A stretch of 64,000 nt of DNA. Origin: Anastatus disparis (Eukaryota; Arthropoda; Insecta; Hymenoptera; Eupelmidae). Made by a program: the position numbers and the translations under genes. Numbering within the stretch: position 1 is the first letter of the stretch; each line of letters starts with the position of its first letter. Of the stretch, positions 10,781 through 25,744 are shown piece after piece. Location of the stretch: assembly GCA_017163975.1 (NCBI GenBank), contig JAFFSR010000316.1, positions 3,260,001 to 3,324,000 of the forward strand, in the 5' to 3' direction. Under the pieces are notes generated by a model. The model saw only the letters and a program-made list of their open reading frames with translations, did no database searches and was not told where the DNA came from.

Positions 10781-11946
10781 TCAGCGCGTGGTTTCGCGCA
10801 GACACACCCTGCACCTTTGAGCTACGAACCTGAAGAAAGGCACTCTGGGTAAGACGTCTTCCACAAAACGTGGATTAAACGAGCGATTTCCTTTATTGCT
10901 CTTGCCCAATGTATTAGTAATAAGGACGTCGCGTACTCGAAGGGTAGCATGAGAGTCCAGAGTGTCCTCCAGGCACTGATGGGATGGCAGCTTCACCGAA
11001 GTCAGGTAACGTGAAGCGGAAAAATTTAATCCAATTTGGGGAATGCCCAAGCCCGTGAAGTCGACCGTGCGAAGCTCCAGAGTTGCATTAATACAATTTT
11101 GTAAACTTTGTTCTACGAACCTACTGCCCTTAAGGCTCAACTCCATCAAAAAAGGATGACTTTCGAGGACCGGTTGATGTACAAAGTCCAGAGCTTTGAC
11201 GGTCGAGTTACTAAACTCCATGCGGAAGATCCTCAATCCGTTAACAACGGCGAAGATCCTCTCAGGGAGTTGCCATATCTGAAACTTCGAGTCAATGTTA
11301 GAACAGTCCACCAAGCTCAGCTCTGTTAAAACCTGGTTATCTTTAATGAACTCAACGATTTGTTCAACAAGCAATTGCGGGCAATTGACCGAAATGATGG
11401 AAGTAAGCGTTAGTCGAGCTTGGGGACTGAGCCATGGAATCAGAAAGAGCTTGTCGAATCCCTCCTCCTCACTCTTCTTCCTCCAAGCCAAACGCACCGT
11501 TGGGTTATTATGGACCGAGAGTTTAACGACACCATCGAAGCTGACCCTGTTCTCGAAAAACCCGGTGGTTTTTCAAATAATCAACTTTCCAATGGAGAAC
11601 TGCTGAGTCAGCGTCTCAAGTGCCGTTGGCGTCTCCACGACGCCGCACAGATCAACATCCATGAGGCACGTCCGTTCCACCCGACCCGATGGGTTACCTA
11701 AATTAATGTCCAACAAATTCTGGAAGTCAGACGTGTTCATGGGCCACCACTCGCGAATGGTGATTGAACTAAAGAAAAATTGTCGTGCATCATCTCTCAT
11801 TCTCTGCGGTCCGTCAACCGTCTGGTAGCGTCGACTACCCGAGTCGAAGTGCAGATACCTAATCTTATATCAAACCGTGTGCCATCCCTCCAATACAGTG
11901 ATTAATCCCAACTTGGCATCATTGTCCAAGTATTTAATGATATTCG
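10781..11946 (-). pseudogene. Gypsy-2 3' coding region, second half: leucine-rich protein
   Basis: One frame runs from 11946 to 10781 with two in-frame TGA stops (near 11870 and at 11573-11575). The sequence shows a repeating leucine pattern like leucine-rich repeats: KIRYLHFDSGSR, VLTELSLVDCSNID, GLRIFRMEFSNSTVKALDF, FLMELSLKGSRFVEQSL, ELRTVDFTGLGIPQIGLNF and YLTSVKLPSHQ. Spacing between pattern starts is irregular, so the LRR assignment is an inference. The end is basic (RFVAQRCRVCLRETTR). It lies between integrase and 3' LTR, where some Gypsy elements keep env, but has no envelope features. It could be captured host sequence. Confidence 0.5.
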
Positions 11947-11950
11947 TTAA

Positions 11951-12650
11951 GGGGGCATATACATATTGGATACTGAGAAATAAAATATAATTTTCTTATT
12001 AATGTTTAAATTTATTTTAAAATATTTAAAATACTACCTTAAAGTAGACATAAATAACTTTATTTTAAGCTCTGTTGGGCTTATTTTATTCCAGCCATAC
12101 TCCTATGATCACTCGATGAACCTTCGAATCCATAATTCCTGCACTGTAAGGTTTCTGATGACCTAATAAACTAATTTAACTTTACCAAATAGATTTGGCT
12201 TCAGTATTGATGTCATTCTTGCATGAATATAGGGTTTTGAAATTAAATGACTAGAAATGGTAAAAGAATCCAAAAATATTTAAATTTATTAAAAAAATTG
12301 AGATTTTTTGTTAAAAAATTAGAAATTTATGTTGAAAAGTAAAAAATTTTTGGTTTTTCAAAAAATTCCTACATTCAAACAAAAATAACATCAATACTGA
12401 AGCCAAATCCGTTTGGTAAAGTCAAATTAGTTTATTGAGTTATCAGAAACCTTATGGTGCAGGAATTATGGGTTCGAAGGTTCATCGAATGATCATGGAA
12501 GTATGGCTGGAATAAAATAAGCCTAATAGGGCTTAAAATGAAGGCATTTATGTCTACTTTAAGTTAGTATTTTAAATATTTTAAAATAAATTTAAACATT
12601 AGTAAGAAAATTATATTTTATTTCTTAGTGTCCAATATGTATACACCCCC
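11951..12650. mobile_element. piggyBac-type foldback MITE, 700 bp, TTAA-flanked
   Basis: TTAA lies at both ends (11947-11950 and 12651-12654). The element begins GGGGGCATATACATATTGGA and ends in the inverted form TCCAATATGTATACACCCCC. The arms remain complementary for about 260-270 bp each, with a short AT-rich centre near 12230-12385. No ORF is present. TTAA duplication is the hallmark of piggyBac-family insertion. It sits in the Gypsy-2 3' coding region, and the two flanks are in the same reading frame once it is removed with one TTAA. Confidence 0.85.
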
Positions 12651-12654
12651 TTAA

Positions 12655-14185
12655 TATGGCATCAAGGCGAAGAGCCACCTGGCAGGCAGGAGGGGGTCCC
12701 TTGGGGACCTTAACAGTCAGCTTTAAGCTGTCTGGCACTACGTGCTCCTTAAACGGACATACTTTGACATATCTCCTGCTCACCTGGCCTCCATGCCCCC
12801 CTTCGAAATATAATTTATTTAAGATGGCGTCGCACTGCATTTTGGTCGATGACGCAAGGTTATCGCAAGTTACCTTTGCACTGCACCGCTGGCCTTTAAA
12901 CACCGCATCGCTGTTAAATTCCGACTGTCCACGGGCAAGCAGCATGTCGCCTAGTGCCTTCTTTGACACTCTGTGCATATTATAAACCAACAAAGAGCGC
13001 CCAGGCTGGTTGCCCACGAACAAGGTCGGGAGGCGGCGGTCATAAGTGGGTGGAGCGCTCAGGTAAGTGCGTTGGGAAGCGCGCCTAACTTGCGTTCATG
13101 CGATCGTTGAGTGATCGCCTATACTCGCTCCTAAACTCGAGCAAGCAGGTCTCCGCGTGCCGAAGATGATGTCTCACGGGCGTGTCACTCGGGGTGACCG
13201 TGATTTCGGCTAATAAGCGCTCGTGGATGCGGAGAATCTCTGCTGAAACATCCTGGGTTCTGGACCCAACTGCTGGAGGAAGTCATGACTTCAAGCAAGC
13301 CGGATCAGCAGGGACTAAAGGAAAAATACAAGAGTTCCTATTATTAATCATGTTTATACATTCTGTGAGGAGTGTTTTGATCTCCTCTGGCTTAATAATA
13401 ATATTCGGCTTGCGTTTTTTATACAGTTTAGGAATTGAGTGCGAGGAATTATATATATATATATATCTAACTAAGGTTTTGTCGCTGAATTTTACCCGTT
13501 TGTCTAATTTTTTACTCCCTACTTCAATCGATTCAAGTTTTTTTCTTTTTAATATATTAGGAATAAATCTTTCTTTCTTGGGTTTCGAAGGAGTATGTAG
13601 GGTTAGAGTTTCAGGAGGAGCTAAGTTGTCTACAATAGGAGAAGGAATAGGTGAAGTTTCTGTCACTTCTGGAGCGTCTACTACTATATCGCTTTGCCGT
13701 AACCTGTCCGGATCTTCATTTTTGCTTACTGACTCTACGCTAGTCAGTTGAGTGCTGTCGGTATCAGCGCTGTTGGTACGTTCCTTCCCCCCAGCGAGGG
13801 CCCGCCCGCTTCACTGCTCCTATGTATTTGGACTTGATGAGTTATAAGACCGGTTTCAGCAACAGAATCTGATTTGTTAATTCGCGATGGCTCTTGGCCA
13901 TGAGTCTTGTGTGTTCAAGGTGCAGAGTCATTATACTGAGAGAGTGGGGGTCACAAAGACTCATCCTCTGTGTTAACATTGCAGTCCTTCATTACCGACT
14001 GCTGAGTCAAGAGATTATCTGAATCTTGATTATCATGCTGAGTGTTGAGTTTTATTGCACCAGAGGGCGGGCGTTGCGATACCTTGCTCTTCGCGTTATC
14101 GACCAATTTGCGGACCGTGGTGTTAGTTGTTGAATTAAAATTCGGCGAAAAAAAATGCTGCAGGGAAATTCCTGTTTCATTAGGA
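12655..14185 (-). pseudogene. Gypsy-2 3' coding region, first half (no known family)
   Basis: Directly after the integrase the minus strand stays largely open in linked frames. There is a Ser/Thr/Asn/Pro-rich region (about 14180-13670, two TGA stops), then a Lys-rich stretch with SKPKKERFIPNILKRKK and KPNIIIKPEEIKTLLTE (13666-13283). Next is a charged helical stretch with EILRIHERLLAE and LRHAETCLLEFRSEYRR (about 13260-13100). Last is an open segment at 13023-12657 with GNQPGRSLLVYNMHRVSKKAL, several Cys (CSAKVTCDN, KMQCDAIL) and a basic tail. It does not resemble a retroviral-type envelope: no signal peptide, no membrane segment. It continues past the 11951-12650 insertion. The function is unknown. 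Confidence 0.55.
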
Positions 14186-16985
14186 TTATTTATTTTTATC
14201 TAGCGTGAAGGTACGTCCATCTTGGTGTCGCGAGATAATCTTATAAGGACCAGTGAAAGGCTGTGTTAATGGTAGTTTAACTGCTCTAACGCGTTCAAAG
14301 ACATGCGTGCAATTCGCTAAATCCTTAAAAACGAAGGGCTTGGCAGAATCATTATGAACGACCGAAACTAGCTTTACTTGCGCAATGTAGTCTCTGAATT
14401 TCGACAAAAAAAGCATCATCATTCGCGCAAGAAAGATCACGAAACTCAAGAAGATCGCCCAGTATTGTTAATTTCGTGCCGTACACAAACTCCGCTGGAC
14501 TTGCGTCTGTGTCTAAACGTACTCTCGTACGCAAACCCAGTAAAACATGTGACAAGACTTTCATCCAGTTGTAGTTATGTGTAAGGCACATTAATGCAGC
14601 TTTAAACTGCCTATGCCATCTTTTGATCAAAATATTCGTCTGGGGATGATACGCCGTTGTTCGCGTTCTATTAGTCCCTATAAAATCTAATAAGGAGTTA
14701 AACAATTGCGACTCGAATTGACGTTCCTGATCCGTAGTTATAGTAACGGGTGCTCCATAGCGCGTTACCAACGTATCAAAAACTGCGCGTGCAACCGTTG
14801 GGGCCAATATATCCCGCAGAGGTACCGCCTCTGGCCAGTGCGAGAATCTATCTACCATAGTAAGACGATATCTATAGCCTCCACTCTTTAGTAGAGGACC
14901 TACAATATCTATATGCACGTGTGCAAATCTCGCGTCGGGTTGAATAAAGTGCAATGGTAAAAACTTGTTTTGGCGAGAAACTTTAGAATGTTGACAGTCT
15001 ACACAGTTTTTGCATCGTTCTTTTATCTCTTTAGCTATGTTAGGCCACACAAAATGTTCTCTAACGAGCCGATCGGTTACACGACCTGAAGGGTGCACAT
15101 TATTAATGTGAAAGATTTTAAATATTTCCCATCTAAAGATTTTTGGTACGTACAGTCGAAAGGTTTGCGCGGCGTAATTGCAATAAATAGCCGTTCGATT
15201 GGGTCCCCAGCGCAGCCTAGTTAGCTTTAAAGGGTGATTAGGATCCACTATTATCGTTTTTAGTTCGTCATCGCGCTCTTGTTCTTGTGAGATTTCCTCG
15301 AGAGTAAAAAACGTCGGAAAGTTAAATGTCGTGATACTTGCAAGGGTCTTTTTGACAAAAGCTTCACCAGTTGATGCCTCATTGCTCCAGTCAAAAGAGG
15401 CTGGTGCAATGGAGGAATCACGCGAGAGCGAATCAGCGACCACATTGTCTTCACCTCTCAAGTAGCAAATTTTTGCGTTAAATTGCGATATATAAGATAA
15501 TTTACGTGCGCGCAATGGCGTACAGGTATCTAAGTTTTGCGCAAGCGCGTATATAAGCGGTTTATGATCCGTAAAAATGTTAAAAGTTCGACCTTCTGAA
15601 AAATAGCTAAAGTGTTTTAAAGCCTGGTAAATCGCCATTAATTCGCGGTCATATGCGCAATAGTTGGACTGTGCCGGCGTGAACTTTTTGGAGAAAAATG
15701 CTAATGGCTGCCAACTGCCGTTCACATATTGCTCCAAAGAGGCACTTATTGCAAAATTAGAGGCATCTGTTGTTACACGTATTTCTGCGTCTGCGCAAGG
15801 ATAAGCTAAACTAGTGATGTTACTTATATCGTTCTTAGTTTTTTCGAAGGCTTTCAACGCGTCTGAGTTCCAAACTACCAGCGTTCTGTCTTTTTTCTTA
15901 TTGCTTTTAATTAGTTTGTGCAGATAGTGTTGCGTTTCTGCCGCTTGTGGGGTCGCCTTTCTATAAAAATTAACTAACCCTAGAAATCGACGTAGCTCGT
16001 CTACCGTTTGGGGTTTTGAGAAGTTTCTTATAGATTACACTAGTTTAGGGTTAGGCTTCAGGCCATCTTTATCGATAGTATGACCGAGAAAAACTAATCG
16101 TTCTACCCCTAGAATGCATTTTTTCAAATTAAGATGCAAATGGAAGTCTCGCAGCCTTTTGAGCACTATATTTAAGTGCTTTTCATGTTCCTCGAGTGAG
16201 GCGGACGCCACGAGTATATCGTCGATATATGCAAAGACGAAGTCTAAATCCCCTAGCGCTAGATTAACGTATCTTTGAAATGTCTGTGACGCGTTTCTGA
16301 AACCGAAGATCATAACGAGAAATTCATATAGACCAAACGGTGTAATAACTGCAGTTTTGGGGACGTTTTCTGGAAAAATGGGTATTTGTAAGTACGCACT
16401 TTCCAGATCAAGGTCGGAAAAAATAGTTTTACCATATAAATTACCGAAAAAGTCATGTAAATTTGGTATGGGGTATCTATCCGGTACCGTAACCTCATTC
16501 AACCTCCGATAATCTCCGCAGATTCTCCATTCCTCGTTTTTCTTTTGTACCATATGTATAGGTGTCGCCCAAGGGCTTTTCGAGGGCTTGCAGACGCCCG
16601 ATTTGCACCACTCTTCAAATGTTGCTTTCACTATTTTCAACTTTTGCGGATGCAAGCATCGCGGTTTCTGTGCGCAGGGTGGACACAGGGTTTTGATATA
16701 ATGATAAATTCCCCTATTCTCTGGGGGCTTTGGTTTATCTACGCCTATCACCGTTGGGTATTTACTTAGTGTATGCGCATATTTCATTTTAGGGTCTACT
16801 AAGGAAATTCGTATGTCGAGAACTGCCCTGTTGAAACCGAGAATGATTTCATTCGTATTAGCGTTGATTAATTGTTTCTTATTTAAATCAGGCAAAAGAC
16901 TAAAATGATTCAAGATGTCTCCAACCATTATCAGGTAAGGTATAAGCAATAATGAACGACCAAGGCAGTTCTTGCGCATACCCAA
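14186..16985 (-). pseudogene. Gypsy-2 pol: reverse transcriptase, RNase H and integrase
   Basis: One frame carries 16985-16035 and 15857-14352, broken only by an in-frame TAG at about 16035, plus a frameshift near 14400 before the last 14186-14449 piece. RT shows [42 protein letters not shown] and the catalytic [11 protein letters not shown]. RNase H shows TTDASNFAISASL, YDRELMAIYQALKHF and FTDHKPLIYAL. Integrase shows the HHCC zinc finger (HINNVHPSGR, then CKNCVDCQHSKV), then HVHIDIVGPL, TITTDQERQFESQLF and TTAYHPQTNILIKRWHR. Relatives have VERWHR at the last site, so the third catalytic acid is Lys. The C-terminal region ends GPYKIISRHQDGRTFTLD. It is non-functional as it stands. Confidence 0.9.
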
Positions 16986-17165
16986 GATTAAGTTTTTTAT
17001 ATAGTGTGCCGTAAGTATTAATTTGAGTGTCGTTGGCCACGGTGCATGTCTGTCTTATTACCTTTAAAGTTTTTTGGCTTAGGAACAACAAATATTTCCG
17101 CGCCCGAGTCTATTAAAAATATCTCGTTTGTATAGATATCCTTTACGTGGAGACGCACTGATCTC
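16886..17165 (-). pseudogene. Gypsy-2 aspartic protease domain (frameshifted)
   Basis: The polyprotein-processing protease. The active-site motif is EIFLIDSGAEIFVVP (about 17125-17080). The frame shifts, and the domain continues as [17 protein letters not shown] and ELPWSFIIA in 17091-16900. The family's conserved end, [14 protein letters not shown] where relatives have IGADFL, then sits at the start of the RT frame (16985). It lies directly between gag and RT as in other Ty3/Gypsy elements. The frameshifts make it inactive. Confidence 0.85.
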
Positions 17166-17202
17166 GTCACGGCTACGCTGATCTCCATTACGCGTTGAGT
17201 TT

Positions 17203-18851
17203 CTAGTTTAAATCCTGGTTCGCGTCTTTTCTCTGTTCGCTCGTGTATTTAGCTTTTTTATTGTCTCTCACACGGTTTAGTGCGCTTATCGGCGTTTTTG
17301 CCGTATTTCGCGTGCGAATAACACAATTTTCTGTTTTCTCTACTTTTACATCATTCGCGTCCTCTAGATTTGGTACGTCCGCGCGGTTTAAATTGCGATC
17401 TACTTCTTTCTTGGACACGTTTGTTAACTATTGCATCAACTTTTGTTATGACCGAATCTAACAATTGACTTTCCGTCTGTTTTATCTCGTGTACCGTGTT
17501 GTGAGTGCCGTACAAGTCAGCGTGCACTTCGTCTGCATGTTCGACCGTGTCTGCCTCGTTCTCCGGCGTGACATCTTTCCGTACGAACGGGCGTATATTG
17601 GAAGGTGAATTCGCCTTCCATGCTTTTAAAATTAAACCACGTGGCATTTCTTCTCCCGCTAAGCTAATTAATTCATTTGAATATTCTGACGGTTTGTGCG
17701 TACCTGTTTGACAACCTCTAAAAAGTTTTTGTAATTAACAATCGTCCGACGGCGTATATTTTTTAATTAGAATACGTTTAAGTCCTTCATACTGGTTATT
17801 ACCTTTAAGCATTTTAATACTGTCCGATATATCTGTTATAATACTATTGTTTAAGTTCGTCATCACTTTAATAAACTTTATATTATCGTCTATTATATTT
17901 TGCAAAAACAATTGATTTTCATACATTTCGAACCACGTCGCGGGATCGTGTTGCCAAAATGGTAACTTTATTGGTTTAAAATTAACGTTTACCGAGACTG
18001 ACAGTTGGATGTTATAATTGTGCGTGTTTATGTCAGGTGTGTATGTTGTGTATGTTGACAAGGTTATAGGATTGTTAAAGTCTGAAGGTATCTGTTCGTT
18101 TGTTTGTGTTTGCAGATTAGAGGTGTTAGGGTTCGAGTTAAATTGTGTTGTTGGAAAAGAAAGAGCTGCTTGTTTATGAGTAGAGGTTGAGGCCGATGAG
18201 ATGCTGTCTTGCTTTTGATTATTTATTGAAATTTCAGAAAATTTAGAGTTTAAAGTTTGTTTTGTTTTTGACATGTTAATATTACTTGTGAGATTTGAAT
18301 TTAAAGACTTTGGAAGGTTATTTCGATTTGTCTCTCGAAAATTCGCGTTGCTTACATCATTTGAATTTTGATTTTGTTGACTTTGTAAAATTAACGATTT
18401 TAAAGATTCTATTTGTTTATTGAACATTAGTACTTGCTCGTTATGAGCTTGTTATAAATTTTTAATTCTATTATAGCAAGCTTTCTCCAGGTTCTCATAG
18501 GCCTCTCTAGATACCGTTTTTTCATGGAACACGCTGGCCGTTTTAGTCATTAAAAATCTGTTTTGATCGAAATATGACGCGCTTTTAGACTTGAATGCGA
18601 GAAGTCTATTTGCGATATCTCGTGCATTGGGTTAATCTACTAGTTATGTTTAATGGCGACGTTTCCGGCGAATTTTGTGTGATTGTTTGTGCAATTGCAC
18701 CACCCCCAACTCCCGTCGCGTGCGCCTCACCCGGGCTTAAATTTTGCGGGGGGACATTGTTATTTTGCGTATGCGACGCTTCTGTTGCTCAGTCCTGTGT
18801 ATTTGTAGGACTAATTTCTTTTAAGGGCGAATGAAACACGTCCAAAGGCAT
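17203..18851 (-). pseudogene. Gypsy-2 gag (frameshifted)
   Basis: The likely start is the ATG at 18851 (MPLDVFHSPLKEISPTN), soon followed by an in-frame TGA and later frame changes. The best-preserved part, 18427-17735, is a Gln/Asn/Ser-rich N-terminal region followed by the Gag capsid signature: KLPFWQHDPATWFEMYENQ near residues 157-175, then KFIKVMTNL and LKRILIKKY. After a break come a Glu/Asp-rich linker (17647-17351) and a basic tail with a degraded knuckle readable as LCYSHAKYGKNADK (about 17320). There one Cys of the family's C-H-C-C pattern appears replaced. Gag would form the capsid and bind RNA. Confidence 0.8.
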
Positions 18852-20383
18852 TTTTACGGACGGGCAGTCGCGAAGAAGGGAAAAAGGTTCCACTGTTATC
18901 TAACGAGCAACAGTCAGAAGGAGGCTCTCTCCCCAATGTATATGATAAAAAGGAGTAAAAGGTTATGAATTTTCTTTTTTCTTTTGAAGGATGGAAAAGG
19001 TCTGTCTCGTGCAGTCAGGCTAACCTCCACGTGTCCAGTGTATAAGACTGCATGCAGTTGACGACTTAGACACTAGAAAGCCTCCTAGCACACGAGCATA
19101 ATTGACCAAAAAAGCAAAAAAACCGTATTCGACGCGTCAGGTTGACTCACGGTGTTAGCGCAAAAGACTGCATGCAGTCCACGACTAAGCACCAAAAGAT
19201 AGCCCTTCTGCGTGGAAATAGTTATGAAAAAAAGTAAATGAAGAGAGAACCCCTCCAACGACTATTTGCCCAGCAAAATTCTGTTATATGTACAATTTGA
19301 ATAAATAAATAAATAAGACACAGCAAAAGACAAATAATAATTTAGATAAGAAAAATAATATATGTTATGTTCAATAAGATCATAAGATATGTATATGTAT
19401 ATATGTATATATGTGTATGCGAAAAAGAGCAAATAAGTAAGAGATAAAATATATACTTTAAGAACAATTTGAAACGATTTATACGTACACGTATAAATTA
19501 TGAAGTTAACTATCTATATGCATTATATAGTACGCGTTCAAAGTCTAAAACCGGCCTTTCTGACACCAACAAAGATTAAAATTTTCCAAATTTACTTTTT
19601 AGGTTAGAATGATAGAACATGCATAAAAAAGATGCTAAAAAAAAATTTTTTTTTTGTGTCCGAAAGACCGATTTCCCGCACTCCACAACGTTGAATTTAC
19701 TTTTTCTCGTACAATGCAGATCCCGAGGTGTAGGTGTCATGAAGATTTTACTTTGAGCTTAATTGTCACGTGAAACTAGCCGTTTCGTTGCGTGACGCAC
19801 AAATTTTCACAATGTCGTGAAAAGTGATTTTCGTGCGTCCAGTGCTCTTTATCCACACCTGGAACGCAGAATTCACTGCGTAAAAAATTTTTTTCAACGA
19901 TTACATAAGTAGACAATTACTGAGTACTACTTGCGCAATTTGAACGCGTTCATTAATACTTTACGTTACAAAGTCTTATGCTTAGAAGACCTGTACTTGT
20001 GTGCACAACGAGAATAAAACAAAATGGAGAGTTTCTTTACGAATGCTCTCAATACCTTAAGAAAAGGGAGGTGTCTCGTTCGACGACGCTGAGGCGATAT
20101 GCCGCGAAGAAGCGTCCTGTGCCTGAAACAATTCGCTGACGTTGCCAAGGCGAAGCTCCAAAAAGAAGAATCCTCCTCTGTCTTCCGACCTCCTGGTGCA
20201 GATCAGATGTTAATAAAAAGAAATTCTTGCTCGAACGGCGAAGCAGGCAGCCAGTTGCTTGAGACAATCAAGCAACACGCGCGTCAAGATGGCGGTTGAC
20301 AAGGCGACCCTTGTGCGTTGGCGTAGATGTAATTTCTCAAGCCGTTGAGCGTAGAAGTCTTGCAGGCGTGTACCCTTTACCAG
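18852..20383 (-). other. Gypsy-2 untranslated leader
   Basis: About 1.5 kb between the primer site and the gag ATG, with no convincing ORF. It holds a two-copy repeat of roughly 120 bp at about 19005-19200, each copy containing AAGACTGCATGCAGT and CACGACT or GACGACT. Near 19390-19415 is a TATATG run. 19680-20100 is less AT-rich. A packaging signal would be expected in such a leader, but none can be pointed to. Confidence 0.5.
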
Positions 20384-20402
20384 AATCACGTCGGGGTCAC
20401 CA
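20384..20402 (-). promoter_or_regulatory. tRNA-Trp primer-binding site of Gypsy-2
   Basis: The plus strand reads AATCACGTCGGGGTCACCA, which is the 3' end of eukaryotic tRNA-Trp including CCA. The minus strand therefore holds TGGTGACCCCGACGTGATT, complementary to that tRNA. Two bases (CT) separate it from the LTR at 20405, the usual spacing. This site primes minus-strand cDNA synthesis and sets the direction of the element. Confidence 0.9.
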
Positions 20403-20404
20403 CT

Positions 20405-20635
20405 TGTGGGAGCTACCCAGGATAAGGAGAATCAGAGAGAGGTCTAAAAGCACACAAGATAAGTGCGTTAATATATTATATATATTTCAAGACGGTCAGT
20501 GTGACTGAGCACAAGGACCGTTGGAAATAGACTGAATACAATGAAGTGGATCGCTCGCTGCTACTCGCTTGTCTGTCTTGACGTCTGCGCAGAGGCGTTC
20601 GTATGCATACACTTATGTATCTTAGTGCGCTTACA
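20405..20635 (-). repeat. Gypsy-2 5' LTR
   Basis: 231 bp, TGTGGGAGCTACCCAGG to GTGCGCTTACA on the plus strand. Because the element runs on the minus strand and the primer site lies at the low-coordinate side, this is the upstream LTR and should hold the promoter. The internal AT-rich stretch TTAATATATTATATATATTT (about 20468-20487) may include the TATA element on the minus strand. Confidence 0.85.
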
Positions 20636-25423
<4,788 letters not shown>

Positions 25424-25744
25424 CACTGAGAGAATATTGGTATAAATGCTGCACTTACTAGTACAGCAGAACTCTAAAACGCATGAATTGATTCGTCCTT
25501 TGATTTGGTGCTGCTGCTGTCCCGAAACAGTGCAGCATTCGTCTTAGTCTTGCACTTATGATATACAAAAAGCGCCTACGATATCTGAAAAGCGCCTCTG
25601 GTGGACGAAAAGAGAAACTCAACTGATGTATATTAGTCGTTTTGGGACGGCTGGGCCCCCGAATTTTGTGGCGCTTCTGCACGAATCGACGATGCAGCGG
25701 CTGTACTTAGAGTTTCCAGCAGACGAGCCAATGTTCTCTCAGTG
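25424..25744. mobile_element. Tc1/mariner-like MITE, 321 bp
   Basis: The ends are CACTGAGAGAATATTGG and its imperfect inverse CCAATGTTCTCTCAGTG. TA lies on each side (25422-25423 and 25745-25746), fitting a TA target duplication. The internal part is GC-richer than its surroundings and holds no transposase. Confidence 0.8.

Larger units (their letters stand above)
8649..20635 (-). mobile_element. Gypsy-2: LTR retrotransposon with a long 3' coding region
   Basis: Two 231-bp direct repeats (8649-8879 and 20405-20635) bracket a minus-strand coding series: gag (18851-17203), protease (about 17165-16886), RT-RNase H-integrase (16985-14186) and a further reading region down to 10781. A tRNA-Trp primer site abuts the 20405 LTR, fixing that copy as the 5' LTR. 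The LTRs differ at roughly 16 of 231 positions, mostly transitions, so the copy is old. No target duplication is seen (GATAC before 8649, GCGCC after 20635), so the pairing of the two LTRs is an inference. Nested insertions at 11951-12650 and 9744-10084 inflate the length. Confidence 0.8.

Noticed and set aside
11108..11701. Plus-strand frames at 11108-11701
   Set aside because: Antisense shadows of the leucine-rich minus-strand region, which has the better composition and one continuous frame.
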